DNA of 64,000 nt from Massilia niastensis DSM 21313 (GCF_000382345.1 NZ_KB908081.1:97845-161844), one strand, 5' to 3'. Shown: positions 44,962-56,178, counted from the stretch's first letter. Program-made: numbers and translations. The notes: generated by a model from the sequence alone, not told the origin.

Positions 44962-47900
44962 TTACAGCGACTTCAGGAAGGCAAGCAGCTTGTCGCGTTC
45001 AGGCTTCGACAGGTTCTCGAAGCGCTCGCGCGAACGTTCCGCTTCGCCGCCGTGCCACAGGATGGCTTCGGTCAGGGTGCGTGCGCGGCCGTCGTGCAGG
45101 TAGCCTGCGCCGCCTTTCTTGCCCGAGACCTTCTCGGTGTAGCCGATACCCCACAGCGGCGCGGTACGCCACATGTTGCCCTTGGCCTGGCCTTCGACGA
45201 AGCTGTCCGCCAGACCTTCGCCCATGTCGTGCAGCAGCAGGTCGGTGTACGGACGGATCGTCTGGTCGCGCAGCTCCGCGAACAGGTGGTTCGAACCGGT
45301 CTTCATCTCCGCAGTATGGCAGGCCACGCAGCGCAGGTCGGCGAACAGCTTGGAGCCGTCGATCACCTGCTGCGGGTTGACGACCAGGTCTTCCAGCGGG
45401 GCCACTTCCTTCGCCCACTCGGTCGCCACGCTACGCTGGGCCGGAACCGCGACCAGCGCCAGGTACTGCGCGATCGAGGTCAGTTCGGCTTCGGTCACGC
45501 CTCGCTCGACGCCGTTCTGCTTGCAGTTCGCAGGGTCGGTGTGGCAGGAGCGGTTCGGATACACCGGCGAGGTCACGGCCATGTCCTGCAGCAGGGCGGC
45601 CGCGGACTGGTGGCGCAGCGAGGCCTTGGAGGCCTTCCAGCCGAAGCGGCCCAGGCGCACCGCACCCGACTCCGGATCGAACACGAAGTTCGCCACGCCC
45701 TTCACGCCGTCGGCGTCAGGAGCGGTACGCACGCGCGCCAGGATGTCCGCTTCCGGCACCGCTTCCAGCAGGCCGGTGCCGATCATCGGCTGCGCAGCAC
45801 GCAGCGAGATGATTTCCGGCCTCGGACCTTCGAAGGCGAGCTTCGGCTTGCGCAGCTCGATCGGCGCTTCGCCCGGCAGGGTGACGGTGCGGGTCTCGAA
45901 GGAGGCGACACGCACGTTGTTGCCCCAGTCCTGAGGCGCGCCGGTGCTCGAATACGCGTTCATCTGGACCGCAGTGCCATAACGCGGGTGCGGCACCTGC
46001 TCGCCGCTGTCGTTGGTCACCGCGGTGCGCACCGTCATGGCGTCCAGGCGCTGGTTCAGCGCCAGCGCCGGGCTGCGGCCGTTGTTCACGTGGCAGCCGA
46101 TACAGGCGGACTGGTTGAAGCGCTGTCCTTGCAGGTTGACCCCAGGCAGGTACTTGTCGTTGCCCGGCTCGTTGTGCATGCCAGTGGTGAAGTTGGTGTG
46201 GATCAGGCGACGGCCTTCGACGAAGCGCTGCATGTTCTGCATACCGATGTTGTTGAACGGTTGCTGGAACATCCACTCTCCGTTGTCGGCATAGTCGTAG
46301 CCGACCGAGCCGATGCCGCCCGACAGCGTGTGCGCCGGCAGCGGCACCGAGTACAGGCGCGGCTTGACGCCATACCACGGCTTCAGGCCTTCGCCGACCA
46401 CGTACAGCATTTCTTGCGAGTAGTAGCGGAAGTCGCCATTGTCGCCCACGGCGTCCATGCCTGCACGGGTGCCGAACATCGACGGGCCGAGTTCGACATA
46501 GTCGCCAACGCGCAGTGCCCGCGCCGCGACATTGGTGCCGTTATTGTAGCCGTCGACGTTCAGCCCGCGGTGACCCGGATACTCCTTGATGCGCTGGGTA
46601 CAGCCGCTGTTGATGCCTTGCGGGGAAGCCAACTGGCCGGCGGCCGGGTAGGGCATCGGTGCGCACAGCGCGATCTTGTCGTCGACCAGCTCACCCGGGA
46701 CCATCCAGCCGAAGCCGGTCACGCCGACGTCGTCGAAGGCGCGGAAGAACTTCACCTGGCCCGGCAGGAAGTCGACCCTGTGGTACTGGTTGTAGATCAG
46801 GGTCGGCTTCGTGACGCCCGCGACACGGCTGTTATCGATGATCTCGATACCCCAGGTGCGGTTCTTGAAGTACTGCGGGATGAAGGTCAGGTAGTTGCCC
46901 GGACCCTTGTCCACCGGCAGGCCGGTGGCGAGGTCGTAGGTTTCGTTGGCGCCGTAGCCTGGTTCGTTCCAGTCCTCCCCGCGCTCGCGGGCGTGGCGGC
47001 CTTGGGCACGGGTGCCGTAGCGGGTAACCAGGGTGCCGTCAGGCAGCGAGAACTGCAGGGTTTCGATCGGCTGGGCGGAGCCGGGCAACGGAACCATGCC
47101 GCTGCCGCTGGCCGGGAACTGGAGTGCGCTGGTGGGCGATTCCGGCTGGGTGTTGTCGCTGCCAGGGCTCTTGAACTCGACTTCGAACAGCGAGTAGCCG
47201 TAGGCCGTGGCGCGCTGGACACCCTGCAGGCGGATGTAGCGGCCATAGGCGTTGAGGTTGAAGAATTCCTCGATGCCGCCCTTGCTGCTCGACTGGGTAC
47301 GCAGCTCCTTCCATTCCTTGCCGTCGTCCGAAACTTGCAGGATGAAATGCTTGCCATACGCATTTTCCCACTGCAGCTTCATGTAGCCGATCGCGGTCTT
47401 GGCGCCGAAGTCGAACTGGATCCAGGCATTGTTCTCCGGGATACTAGCCCAACGCGTGCTGGTCTTGCCGTCGATCGCATTCAGCGCCGACAGGCCGGCG
47501 TTTTCGACGGCCGAGGAGCTTGCGGTGACCGGCTTGACGACGACGCCAGGCTTGGTCGGGTCGTACGGTGGCGGCGGATTCGGATCCGGATCCGGATCTT
47601 CACCCGGTTCCTCGTCCGGCGGCGTGGTCGGCGAGCCGGTAAAGGCCTGGATCTCGAAGATCGAGTAGCCGTAAGCGCCCGAACGCTTGATGCCCTGCAT
47701 GCGCAGGTAGCGGCCCTGGACGGAGATGCCGGTGATGTCCTCGGTGCCACCCGCGCTGTTCCTGACCTGCTTGGCGGTTTTCCACTCGATGCCGTCTTCC
47801 GAATACTGGAGGTCGTAGTCGGTCGCGTGGGCGTTTTCCCACTGGATCTGGACGCGGGTGATCAGCTCGGATTTGCCGAAGTCGAGGGTCAGGTGCTCGT

Positions 47901-48207
47901 TCTCGGTGAACTGGCTGCTCCAGCGGCTGCCCTGGTCGCCGTCGATCGCCTTGGCGGCGCCGAGGTCGTCGCGCTCGGCCGAACTGGCCACCGCGCTGAC
48001 CGGGGTGAGCGCGGTCTCGGCGGCGAAGACGTCCGCCAGGCCGCGCATCATGCTCCGGGCGGTGCTTTCGACCGCGCTCATCGTGCTGTCGGCGTTACCG
48101 CCGCCGCAGCCGGCGATCAGCAGGGCGAGGGCGAGAGGTAACCCTTGCTTTGAATACCTGCGTAATCGTCCATTTGTCACTGTATGCCCTTGCGGCATGA
48201 GTTTCAT
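44962..48207 (-). CDS. Lipoprotein with two discoidin-like domains and a two-haem oxidase-like (DUF1111) domain
   Basis: The 1081-residue protein begins with a lipoprotein signal ending in LIAGC. Two F5/8-type C (discoidin) sugar- or surface-binding domains follow (about residues 65-200 and 225-345; each has AIDG...RW and a YGYS-F-E motif), joined by an Asp/Pro/Glu linker. The rest is a di-haem domain of the 'thiol oxidoreductase' DUF1111 kind with CIGCH (Cys702) and CVACH (Cys960) and the final HDGRARTLTEAILWHGGEA. GGGAGGT is just before ATG 48207; 48198 is an alternative start. Role is unknown: perhaps an extracytoplasmic oxidase held at a glycan surface. It is not an obvious partner of the xyloglucan genes. 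Confidence 0.82.
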   Translation of the reverse strand: MKLMPQGHTVTNGRLRRYSKQGLPLALALLIAGCGGGNADSTMSAVESTARSMMRGLADVFAAETALTPVSAVASSAERDDLGAAKAIDGDQGSRWSSQFTENEHLTLDFGKSELITRVQIQWENAHATDYDLQYSEDGIEWKTAKQVRNSAGGTEDITGISVQGRYLRMQGIKRSGAYGYSIFEIQAFTGSPTTPPDEEPGEDPDPDPNPPPPYDPTKPGVVVKPVTASSSAVENAGLSALNAIDGKTSTRWASIPENNAWIQFDFGAKTAIGYMKLQWENAYGKHFILQVSDDGKEWKELRTQSSSKGGIEEFFNLNAYGRYIRLQGVQRATAYGYSLFEVEFKSPGSDNTQPESPTSALQFPASGSGMVPLPGSAQPIETLQFSLPDGTLVTRYGTRAQGRHARERGEDWNEPGYGANETYDLATGLPVDKGPGNYLTFIPQYFKNRTWGIEIIDNSRVAGVTKPTLIYNQYHRVDFLPGQVKFFRAFDDVGVTGFGWMVPGELVDDKIALCAPMPYPAAGQLASPQGINSGCTQRIKEYPGHRGLNVDGYNNGTNVAARALRVGDYVELGPSMFGTRAGMDAVGDNGDFRYYSQEMLYVVGEGLKPWYGVKPRLYSVPLPAHTLSGGIGSVGYDYADNGEWMFQQPFNNIGMQNMQRFVEGRRLIHTNFTTGMHNEPGNDKYLPGVNLQGQRFNQSACIGCHVNNGRSPALALNQRLDAMTVRTAVTNDSGEQVPHPRYGTAVQMNAYSSTGAPQDWGNNVRVASFETRTVTLPGEAPIELRKPKLAFEGPRPEIISLRAAQPMIGTGLLEAVPEADILARVRTAPDADGVKGVANFVFDPESGAVRLGRFGWKASKASLRHQSAAALLQDMAVTSPVYPNRSCHTDPANCKQNGVERGVTEAELTSIAQYLALVAVPAQRSVATEWAKEVAPLEDLVVNPQQVIDGSKLFADLRCVACHTAEMKTGSNHLFAELRDQTIRPYTDLLLHDMGEGLADSFVEGQAKGNMWRTAPLWGIGYTEKVSGKKGGAGYLHDGRARTLTEAILWHGGEAERSRERFENLSKPERDKLLAFLKSL

Positions 48208-48636
48208 GCTACCTCCCTTGATAATGGTTGATTGCCCAGCCTTGGCCTGGACGACCGGTGGCCGTCCAGGATCCGGCATGGGTTCAGCTCTTTTTTTCCG
48301 CAAACCCCAGTACGACGGAGAGCAAATTCGTCGTCCTGGACCGCTACCTTGCTGGACAGCCGGGGGGCAACAGCAAAGTGGTGAGCGCAGGGAGGGTTCG
48401 TGTGGCGTGGGCCTGCCAGTGAGGTGGTGGCACTACCTAAAATATTGCTCTACGGCAACGGTAGCGACACGATAAATGCAGCGTCAATACGCGTCAAGCG
48501 TGCGTTCCTTGTCCCAGTCGGAATGTGCGCACATGGATCACTGTGACAATGTGGCATGTCGGATGGGCGTGCTGGGGCGCCTGCGGGCAGGCCGAGGCAT
48601 CCCCGCTGCGCGGGCGCCCGGGATCGGCGCCGGCGC
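48208..48636. other. 429-bp non-coding region between the di-haem lipoprotein and the kinase
   Basis: Upstream leader of the lipoprotein gene on the minus strand. An AT-rich patch around 48439-48480 may hold its promoter. I checked for riboswitch-like conserved cores and recognised none. No credible ORF. Confidence 0.5.
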
Positions 48637-51600
48637 CTAGCGCTCGCCTGCCGCCTGGGGCGCCGCGTCCGTGCGCCGGCCCAGCCAGACGCGCAGCTGG
48701 GCCAGCAGCTGCGCCGTGTCCACCGGCTTGGTCGCATAGTCGGAGGCCCCCGCGGCCAGGCATTTGGAACGGTCTTCCAGCATCGCCTTGGCGGTCAGCG
48801 CGATCACCGGGAGCGCGCCGAAGCGCGGATCGGCGCGGATCCTGCGCGTGGCCTCGTAGCCGTCGATGTCCGGCATCATGATATCCATCAGCACGATGTC
48901 GATCCCGGGGTGGGCGTCGAGGCGCCGCAGCGCCTGCTCTCCCGAGTCGACCGCTTGCACCACCATCCCATGGCTTTCCAGCAGGCCGGTCAGGGCGAAC
49001 AGGTTGCGGGCGTCGTCGTCGACGATCAGGACGGTCTTGCCGTTCAATAGCGCGTCCGGGGCGGCGGCTTCGGGAAGGACGGGTGGCGCGGAAGGGACCG
49101 GGGACGGCGCGGCCGGCGCCGCCGGCATGGCGCCCTTGACGCGCTGCAGGAAGGACGCCACCGCGGCCGTGCCGCCATCGAGCGGATGGGCCTGGTCGCC
49201 GACCACGGCCGCGTCGAGGCGGGCCATCCGTTCCAGCTCCTCGCGGTCGAGCGTACGCTCCGTATACAGCACCGCCGGGATCGGGGGCAGAACGGGATCG
49301 CTGCGGATCCGCTCGAGCAGGGCCATGCCGTTCAGGTCCGGCAGGTCGAGCTCGATCACGATCCCCTGGTAGCGCCCCCGCTGCAGGGCCGCCAGCGCTT
49401 CCGCCGCGGTCGAGACCGAATCGAAGCTGCGATCCGGGCCGGCCAGCGCCGCGATGATGGCGTCGCGCTTGTCCTGGTCGTTCTCGATCAGCAGCAGCAC
49501 GCGCAGCGGCGGCCCGATATCGGCGGTGAGCGCGGCGAAGACCTCGGCCAGGGTCGCCAGGTCGGCGGGCTTGGTGGTATAGCTGGACACACCGTGGCGG
49601 GCGGCGCGCAGCGGCCGGTCGCGGATCGAGATCACGTGCACCGGGATCGTGCCGGTGGCGGGGTCCGCGCGCAGGCGGTCGGCGATCTCCCAGCCATCGA
49701 CGTCGGGCAGGCCGAGGTCGAGGGTGATCGCCGCGGGCCGGTGGCGCCTGGCCAGCTGCAAGCCTTCCTCGCCGGTGGCGGCGTGCAGGGTGGCGAAGCC
49801 GCGTTCGAGGGCCATTTCCTGGAGCGTGCGCGCGAACACCGGATCGTCCTCGATGATCAGGAGCTGCGGATGGTCGGCGCGCGCCGCGGGCGCAGGATCG
49901 GCCGCGGGCGCGGCGGCGATGGCGGCGCGCGGCCGCGCCGCGCCGGGGATGGCGGCGCTCGCCTGCGGACGCGGTTGCGGGAGATAGAAGGTGAAGGTGC
50001 TGCCCAGGCCTTCCTCGCTCTCGACCTCGAGTTCGCCGTCGAGCAGGCGGGCGATCTCGCGGCTGATGGCCAGTCCCAGGCCGGTGCCGCCATAGCGGCG
50101 CGAGGTGCTGGCGTCGGCCTGCTGGAAGGCTTCGAAGATCAGCTTGCGCTTGTCGGGCGCGATGCCGATCCCGGTGTCGCGCACGCGGAAGGCGAGCACC
50201 AGCGGGGCGCGCGCCAGGGCCGGGTGGTCGGGGCTCCAGCCGGAACGCGCGATGCCGGCCGACAGCCGGATGCTGCCCCTGCTGGTGAACTTCAGGGCAT
50301 TCGACAGCAGGTTGGTCAGCAGCTGCTTGATGCGCAGGCCGTCGGTGCGCAGGAGCGCCGGCAGCCCGGGGGCGAAGTCGATCGACCAGGCCAGCCCCTT
50401 GGCCTCGACCTGGTAGCGGAAACTCTTGTCGAGTTCGCTGGCCAGGGTGGCGGTCGGCACGTCGCCGATCTCGACGTTGGCCCCGCCGGCCTCGATCTTC
50501 GACAGGTCGAGGATGTCGTTGATCAGGTGCAGCAGGTCGCGCCCGGAAGCGTCCATCACCTTGACCATCTCGAGCTGGCGCTCGCTGAGGTTGCGCTCGC
50601 GGTTCTGGGCCAGCTGCTCGGCCAGCAGGAGCAGGCTGTTGAGGGGCGATCTCAGCTCGTGGGACATATTGGCCAGGAACTCCGACTTGTACTTGGAGGT
50701 GAGGGCGAGCTGCTCCGCCTTTTCCTGCAGGCTGACGCGGGCGTCCTCGATCTCGCGGTTCTTGCGCTCGACCTCGGCGTTCTGCTCGAGCAGCTGGCGC
50801 GCCTTGCGCTCCAGCTCCGCATTCGTTTCCTGCAGCTCGGCCTGCTGCTGCTTGAACTCGCCCTCCAGCTTCTCGGCCTGCTGGCGCAGCAGGGTCTCGG
50901 AGCCGGACGCCGTTTCGATCGAATTGAACACGATCCCCAGGCCCTCGGCCAGCTGGTCGAGGAAGTTCAGGTGGATCGCCTGGAAGGGCTCGAAGGCGGC
51001 CAGTTCGATCACGGCCTTGACCTGGCCCTTGAACAGGATCGGCAGCACCACGATGTTGCGCGGCGTCGCCTGGCCCAGGCCCGAGACGATCTGCACGTAG
51101 TCGTCCGGCACGCTGCCGATCAGGATGCGTTCCTTCTCCAGCGCGGCCTGGCCGACCACGCCTTCGCCCACGTGCCACTCGCGCGACAGGTTCTTGCGTT
51201 CCTGGTAGCCGTAGCTGGCCATCAGGCACAGGCGCGCGGCGCTGGCCGGCTGCCCTTCCTCCGGCGCCAGCATCTGGTAGATCACGGCATGCTGCGAGCG
51301 CACCAGCGGCGCCATCTCGGACAGCAGCATGCGCGCCACGGTCTGCAGGTCGCGCTGTCCCTGCAGCAGGCGGTTCAGGCGCGCCAGGTTGGTCTTCAGC
51401 CAGTCCTGTTCGGTGTTGCGCTGGGTGGTTTCCTTGAGATTCAGGATCATCTGGTTGACGTTGTCCTTCAGGTCGGCCACCTCGCCGCGCGCGGCGACCT
51501 GGATCGAGCGTTCGAGGTCGCCCCGGGTCACGGCGATCGCCACTTCGCCGATCGCGCGCACCTGGGTGGTCAGGTTGGCGGCCAGTTCGTTGACGTTGTC

Positions 51601-53082
51601 GACCGCGTCCTTCCAGCTGCCGGCGGCGCCCGGCACCAGCGCCTGGCCGCCCAGGCGGCCTTCGACGCCCACTTCGCAGGCGACCCGCGTGACCTGGGTG
51701 CAGAAGGTGGCCAGGTTGTCGACCATGTCGTTGATGGTGTCGGCCAGGGCCGCGACCTCGCCCTTGGCCGGGACCATCATCTTCTGGTTGATCTTGCCGA
51801 CCGCGACGCCGTTCACGACCTTGGCCATGCCGCGCACCTGGTCGGTCAGGTTGGCGGCCATCAGGTTGACGTTGTCGGTCAGGTCCTTCCAGACCCCGGC
51901 CACGCCCTTGACCTCGGCCTGGCCGCCGAGCTTGCCCTCGGTGCCGACTTCGCGCGCGACCCGGGTGACTTCGCCCGCGAAGCTGTTGAGCTGGTCGACC
52001 ATCAGGTTGATGGTGTCCTTCAGGCGCAGGATCTCGCCGCGGGCGTCGGCGCTGATCTTGCGCGACAGGTCGCCGCGCGCCACGGCGGTCGTGACCTCGG
52101 CGATATTGCGCACCTGGTCGGTGAGGTTGCTGGCCATCAGGTTGACGCTCTCGGTCAGGTCTTTCCAGACCCCGGACACGCCCATGACCTCGGCCTGGCC
52201 GCCGAGCTTGCCTTCGGTGCCGACCTCGCGCGCCACCCGGGTAACTTCCCCGGCAAAGCTGTTGAGCTGGTCGACCATCAGGTTGATCGTGTCCTTGACG
52301 CGGCCGATCTCTCCCTTCACGTCGACCGTGATCTTGTGCGACAGGTCGCCGCGGGCCACCGCGGTCGTCACTTCGGCGATGTTGCGGACCTGGCCGGTGA
52401 GGTTGCTGGCCATGAGATTCACGTTGTCGGTCAGGTCGCGCCAGGCGCCCGACAGGCCGTCGATGCGCGCCTGGCCGCCCAGCTTGCCTTCGGTCCCGAC
52501 TTCGCGCGCCACCCGCGTCACCTCGGTCGAGAAGCTGTCGAGCTGGTCGAGCATGGTGTTGATGGCCTGCGCGTTCTTCAGGAACTCGCCCTGCAGCGGA
52601 CGGCCCTCGAATTCGAGCAGCATGCGCTCGCGCAGCACGCCGTGGGCCACGGCGCCGATCACCCGACCGGTCTCGCGCACCGGCTGCGCCAGCTTGTCGA
52701 CCATCGAATTGATGGCCGCCACTTGTTCGCCCCAGGCGCCGTCGTTCTTGTCGACCGCCAGGCGTTGCCCGAGACGGCCTTCGTCGCCGACCGCGACCGA
52801 GACCCGCCCGATGGCGCGCGCCAGGCGGGCGTGGGCGCCCACGATATCGTTCAGGGCGTCGGCGATCTTGCCGTCGATGCCGGTCCAGTCGCAGGGCAGG
52901 CGGACCTCGAAATCGCCCGCGCGCACCGCCAGCAACGCCTCCAGCAGCATGGCCCTGGCGGCCTGGCCGGCGCGCGTCGGCGGCAGGAAGCGCGGCGCGT
53001 CGGCTGCGTGGTCGCGCGCGCGGCGCGCGGCGACACGGCGCACGTGGGCCCGGCGTTCCGGTACTACCTGTTCCTGGTTCAT
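48637..53082 (-). CDS. Poly-HAMP hybrid sensor histidine kinase with three receiver domains
   Basis: The 1481-residue cytoplasmic kinase has no signal peptide or clear membrane helix. Residues about 40-560 are tandem HAMP-like units of about 92 residues, four with near-identical [22 protein letters not shown] segments. A GAF domain (about 590-740), a coiled coil (745-800), HisKA with His808 ([11 protein letters not shown]) and HATPase_c ([20 protein letters not shown]) follow. Three receivers close the protein: the first with Asp1122, the second with Glu1244 in place of the acceptor Asp and His for the conserved Lys, the third with Asp1400. Its ATG overlaps the stop of the upstream GGDEF-EAL gene (ATGA), so both are one operon. 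Similar poly-HAMP kinases sense cell condition in fungi and soil bacteria. Confidence 0.92.
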   Translation of the reverse strand: MNQEQVVPERRAHVRRVAARRARDHAADAPRFLPPTRAGQAARAMLLEALLAVRAGDFEVRLPCDWTGIDGKIADALNDIVGAHARLARAIGRVSVAVGDEGRLGQRLAVDKNDGAWGEQVAAINSMVDKLAQPVRETGRVIGAVAHGVLRERMLLEFEGRPLQGEFLKNAQAINTMLDQLDSFSTEVTRVAREVGTEGKLGGQARIDGLSGAWRDLTDNVNLMASNLTGQVRNIAEVTTAVARGDLSHKITVDVKGEIGRVKDTINLMVDQLNSFAGEVTRVAREVGTEGKLGGQAEVMGVSGVWKDLTESVNLMASNLTDQVRNIAEVTTAVARGDLSRKISADARGEILRLKDTINLMVDQLNSFAGEVTRVAREVGTEGKLGGQAEVKGVAGVWKDLTDNVNLMAANLTDQVRGMAKVVNGVAVGKINQKMMVPAKGEVAALADTINDMVDNLATFCTQVTRVACEVGVEGRLGGQALVPGAAGSWKDAVDNVNELAANLTTQVRAIGEVAIAVTRGDLERSIQVAARGEVADLKDNVNQMILNLKETTQRNTEQDWLKTNLARLNRLLQGQRDLQTVARMLLSEMAPLVRSQHAVIYQMLAPEEGQPASAARLCLMASYGYQERKNLSREWHVGEGVVGQAALEKERILIGSVPDDYVQIVSGLGQATPRNIVVLPILFKGQVKAVIELAAFEPFQAIHLNFLDQLAEGLGIVFNSIETASGSETLLRQQAEKLEGEFKQQQAELQETNAELERKARQLLEQNAEVERKNREIEDARVSLQEKAEQLALTSKYKSEFLANMSHELRSPLNSLLLLAEQLAQNRERNLSERQLEMVKVMDASGRDLLHLINDILDLSKIEAGGANVEIGDVPTATLASELDKSFRYQVEAKGLAWSIDFAPGLPALLRTDGLRIKQLLTNLLSNALKFTSRGSIRLSAGIARSGWSPDHPALARAPLVLAFRVRDTGIGIAPDKRKLIFEAFQQADASTSRRYGGTGLGLAISREIARLLDGELEVESEEGLGSTFTFYLPQPRPQASAAIPGAARPRAAIAAAPAADPAPAARADHPQLLIIEDDPVFARTLQEMALERGFATLHAATGEEGLQLARRHRPAAITLDLGLPDVDGWEIADRLRADPATGTIPVHVISIRDRPLRAARHGVSSYTTKPADLATLAEVFAALTADIGPPLRVLLLIENDQDKRDAIIAALAGPDRSFDSVSTAAEALAALQRGRYQGIVIELDLPDLNGMALLERIRSDPVLPPIPAVLYTERTLDREELERMARLDAAVVGDQAHPLDGGTAAVASFLQRVKGAMPAAPAAPSPVPSAPPVLPEAAAPDALLNGKTVLIVDDDARNLFALTGLLESHGMVVQAVDSGEQALRRLDAHPGIDIVLMDIMMPDIDGYEATRRIRADPRFGALPVIALTAKAMLEDRSKCLAAGASDYATKPVDTAQLLAQLRVWLGRRTDAAPQAAGER
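51600..52560 (-). repeat. Intragenic tandem repeats encoding HAMP units
   Basis: Roughly 276-bp units repeat within the kinase gene, most alike around 51,900-52,000, 52,180-52,280 and 52,460-52,540 (all encoding the [13 protein letters not shown] segment). The copies are coding and in frame. They are long enough to allow recombination that would add or delete whole HAMP units. Confidence 0.7.
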
Positions 53083-55328
53083 GGCGACCTCGGCGAAGGC
53101 TGGGTGACTCGGAAGGGCCCGCGCCGGATCAGGCCGAGCGCGTCCTGGTTGGAGACGGCACCGCTGAAATAATTGCCTTGCAACTCTTCACAGCCGTGCT
53201 CGACCAGGAAGGCCATCTGGTCCGCCGTTTCCACGCCCTCGGCGATGACGGTCATGTTCAGCACGTGGGCCAGGCCGATGATGGCCAGCACGATCGCGGC
53301 GCCATTCGGATCGGTCGCGATGTCGCGCACGAACGAGGCGTCGATCTTCAGCTTGTCGATCGGGAACCGCTTGAGGTAGGCCAGGGACGAGTAGCCGGTG
53401 CCGAAATCGTCGATCGCGATCGACATCCCGAGCGAATGGATCTCGTGCAAGGTGGCGATCGCCTGCACCGGATTGTTCATCACGCCCGATTCCGTGAGTT
53501 CGACTTCCATCAGCGACGGCGGCACGCCCGCCGCCTCGACCGCCGCCGCCAGGCTGCGCGCCACGTCGTCGCGCCGGAACTGCAGGGCCGAGACGTTGAC
53601 CGAGATCGGCACATCCTCGATGCCGAGCTCGCGCCAGCGCTTCAGCTCGGCCGCTACCTGGCCGATCGCCCAGGCGCCGATCGGCTCGATGCGTCCGGTC
53701 TGCTCGGCGATCGGGATGAACAGGCTGGGCGAGATCGAGCTGCCGTCGGCCTGGGGCCAGCGGATCAGGGCCTCGAAGCCGCAGATGGTGCCGGTGGCGG
53801 CGTTCACCTTGGGCTGGTAGTGCATGACGAATTCGTCGGCGCGGATGGCGCGCTGCAGCGCCGTCCCGAGCGCCAGGCGGCGGCTCGCCGCCTCCTGCAT
53901 CGGCGGCGCGAAGAAGGAGTAGCGCCCGCCGCCGTCGCGCTTGGCGTGGAACATCGCGATATCGGCATTGCGCAGCAGGGTGTCGGGGTCTTCGCCGTCG
54001 TCCGGGAAGATCGCCAGGCCGATGCTGGGGGTGACATGCAGTTCGCTGCCTTCGATCTGGCAGCCGGCCGACACCGTCGCGATGATCTTGTCCGCCACCA
54101 GCGCCGCATCGGCCAGTTCGCGCAGCTCGACCAGCATCACGACGAATTCGTCGCCGCCGATGCGCGCCACCGTATCGCCCTCGCGCACGCAGGCGGAGAG
54201 CCGCTCGGCCACGTCCTGCAGCAGGCGGTCGCCGGCCGCGTGGCCGAGCGCGTCGTTGACTTCCTTGAAATGGTCGAGGTCCATGAACAGCACCGCCAGC
54301 GGCGCCCCGCCGCGTCCCCGGTGCGTCGTGGCCTGGGTCAGCCGGTCGAGCAGCAGCATGCGGTTGGGCAGGGCGGTCAGGCTGTCGTGGCAGGACTGGT
54401 GCAGGACATAGGCCTCCATTTCCTTGCGCTCGGTGATGTCGCGCGACACCAGGACCAGCTGTTCCACGGCGCCGGTCGGACCGCGCACCAGGCTGGCGTC
54501 CGACTCCAGGTAGCGCTCGGAGGCCCCGACGATGCGGTACTGCAGGCGCCAGTGGCACTCGCGCTCCGGCGCTTCGAGGAAGGCGGCGCCGACGCGCTCG
54601 CGGTCGTCGGGATGGACGATCCCGAGATAGCTGGCGCCGGGTTCGATCCGGGCGCCGAATTCGTTGCGGTAGCTGGGACTCGCATACAGCCAGGCGCCGT
54701 CGAAGGACAGCAGCGCGATGAAGTCGCCCGCGTGCTCGAGGATCAGGCGCTCGGCGGCCGGGTTGTCGGCGACCGCACCCAGCGCGCTGAAACCCGGAGC
54801 TTCGGGCTCCAGGGGCGCTTCCAGGATCGGGCCCGGGCCGGGCTCGCGCGCCTGGCCGGCGTGCGCGGGCGCGCAGGGCGCGTCGTGCAGCCGCTGCAGG
54901 CGCTCGCGGTGCGCCCGGTCGGTGAAAGCCTGCACCTTGGCGCGCAGGACTTCGGGCGGCACCGGCATGAACAGGTAGTCGGCGGCGCCCAGCTCGAAGC
55001 CCCGGCTGCGGTCGAGGTCGGTGGCGCGGTGCGAGGTCAGGAAGATGATCGGGGTGTCGCGGCTGCGCGGCCGGGTGCGGATCAGGCGCGCCGTCTCGAA
55101 GCCGTCCATGCCGGCCATCTTCACATCCATCAGGATCACGCAGAAGTCCTGCTGCAGGAGCCGGAGCAGGGCCTGTTCACCCGATGCGGCGGGCACGACG
55201 GCGGCGTCGAGGTCGGCGAGGACGGTGCGCAGCGCGAACAGCGCGCCCGGATCGTCGTTGACCAGCAGGATCGCGACCTCGTCCTGGGACGGCGCCGGCG
55301 CTGCGGCGATGCGCTCGACGCGGTTCAT
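53079..55328 (-). CDS. REC-PAS-GGDEF-EAL cyclic-di-GMP signalling protein
   Basis: The 749-residue protein makes and/or breaks cyclic di-GMP. In order: a receiver domain (about 10-130, Asp68), a PAS domain (about 190-310), GGDEF (391-395 intact, with an RxxD inhibitory site, REGD, five residues before it) and EAL (Glu519 in FEALIRW; later [13 protein letters not shown] and AEGVET are intact). Both catalytic domains look active. The receiver lacks the conserved lysine (Met121 in LFMPV) and has Ala for the usual Pro after Asp68. The frame is open upstream to 55712, but that stretch is Arg/Pro-rich; ATG 55328 starts the conserved part, though without a good ribosome site. First gene of the operon with the kinase. 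Confidence 0.9.
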   Translation of the reverse strand: MNRVERIAAAPAPSQDEVAILLVNDDPGALFALRTVLADLDAAVVPAASGEQALLRLLQQDFCVILMDVKMAGMDGFETARLIRTRPRSRDTPIIFLTSHRATDLDRSRGFELGAADYLFMPVPPEVLRAKVQAFTDRAHRERLQRLHDAPCAPAHAGQAREPGPGPILEAPLEPEAPGFSALGAVADNPAAERLILEHAGDFIALLSFDGAWLYASPSYRNEFGARIEPGASYLGIVHPDDRERVGAAFLEAPERECHWRLQYRIVGASERYLESDASLVRGPTGAVEQLVLVSRDITERKEMEAYVLHQSCHDSLTALPNRMLLLDRLTQATTHRGRGGAPLAVLFMDLDHFKEVNDALGHAAGDRLLQDVAERLSACVREGDTVARIGGDEFVVMLVELRELADAALVADKIIATVSAGCQIEGSELHVTPSIGLAIFPDDGEDPDTLLRNADIAMFHAKRDGGGRYSFFAPPMQEAASRRLALGTALQRAIRADEFVMHYQPKVNAATGTICGFEALIRWPQADGSSISPSLFIPIAEQTGRIEPIGAWAIGQVAAELKRWRELGIEDVPISVNVSALQFRRDDVARSLAAAVEAAGVPPSLMEVELTESGVMNNPVQAIATLHEIHSLGMSIAIDDFGTGYSSLAYLKRFPIDKLKIDASFVRDIATDPNGAAIVLAIIGLAHVLNMTVIAEGVETADQMAFLVEHGCEELQGNYFSGAVSNQDALGLIRRGPFRVTQPSPRSP

Positions 55329-55665
55329 GGCGCGTTGCGCCGCTGCGATACGGCGGCGTGGCCATGCCGGGCGCCGGTGCGCGGCGCCTGCCGGGGCGCG
55401 GGGCCGGCCGGGTCCGGGACGAATGCGCGGCGTGCGCCACCCCATACCGGCGGCGATTCCGGCGCGACACGGCGGAGCGCAAGGTAGGCTGGCATCTGGA
55501 CCCTGTGCCGGCGCGTGGTTGAAACGTCTGCGATTGCTGTCGAGCTGCGCCGGGTTGGACGCAGCTGCGTTGGGCGATCCGGAACGACAAATGGCCGGCA
55601 GGAAGATTCTATACTCGTTCCAGCTTTGAGGCATCTGGTGCGGGCTGGCGCGCGCCGCCTGGCCC
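55329..55665. other. 337-bp gap upstream of the GGDEF-EAL operon
   Basis: No gene, repeat or clear promoter recognised. The GGDEF-EAL frame stays open through it, so a longer N-terminus is formally possible, but its composition (Arg, Pro and Ala) is that of antisense or non-coding GC-rich DNA. Confidence 0.45.
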
Positions 55666-56178
55666 TCAGGCAGCCTCGAACTGGTCCATCGGGCACCGGC
55701 TGCATTGCCCATGGTCGCAGAAGCGGCATACCGTCATGGCCGCGTTCGCATCGCAGGGCAGGCTGACCAGCATCTTCTCGACCAGACGCTCCAGCAGCGG
55801 GAGCTCCTCCGGCGCCAGCTCGCCCAGGATCGTGCTCAGGGCGAGCTGGCGGCTGTCGAGCATGGCCGCGCGCTCGGCTTCGCCGGCCGGGGTGAGGTGC
55901 AGCGCCAGGGCGCGGCGATCGGTGACCGCTGTCCGGCGTTCGGCCAGGCCGGCCGCGACCAGGCGGTCCACCACGCGCACGGTGCCCGGATGGCTGAGGC
56001 GCAATATCTTGCCCAGCCGGTCGACCGAGAGCCCGGCCGTATGCCCGATCACGGTGAGCGCGGCCGCCGCTTCGCCGCCAAGGGCGGTCTTGTCTGCGAC
56101 CGCCAGCCTGATACGGTCGGCAATGCCCATCGACAGGGCGCCTAGCAAGTTGGCTACGCGAACGGTTTTTTCACACAT
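55666..56178 (-). CDS. MarR-family regulator with C-terminal four-cysteine cluster
   Basis: The 170-residue protein has a MarR winged helix (LSVDRLGKILRLSHPGTVRVVDRLVAAGLAERR region, about residues 50-85, then TDRRALALHLTPAGEA). The C-terminus carries Cys151, Cys154, Cys159 and Cys162 in CRFCDHGQCSRCP, a spacing suited to zinc or an iron-sulphur cluster; ordinary MarR proteins lack it. It is divergent from a DUF417 gene, with a palindrome between them, so it probably represses that gene and itself in response to redox, metal or reactive chlorine stress. GGAGCAAGCACA precedes the ATG. Confidence 0.83.
   Translation of the reverse strand: MCEKTVRVANLLGALSMGIADRIRLAVADKTALGGEAAAALTVIGHTAGLSVDRLGKILRLSHPGTVRVVDRLVAAGLAERRTAVTDRRALALHLTPAGEAERAAMLDSRQLALSTILGELAPEELPLLERLVEKMLVSLPCDANAAMTVCRFCDHGQCSRCPMDQFEAA

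Noticed and set aside
48208..48636. Possible riboswitch in the leader of the di-haem lipoprotein gene
   Set aside because: The leader is long and structured, but no conserved core of a known riboswitch class was recognised.
51600..52560. Regular repeats that could suggest a CRISPR array
   Set aside because: The repeat period is about 276 bp, all copies are in frame and encode HAMP segments. There are no short direct repeats with unique spacers and no cas genes.
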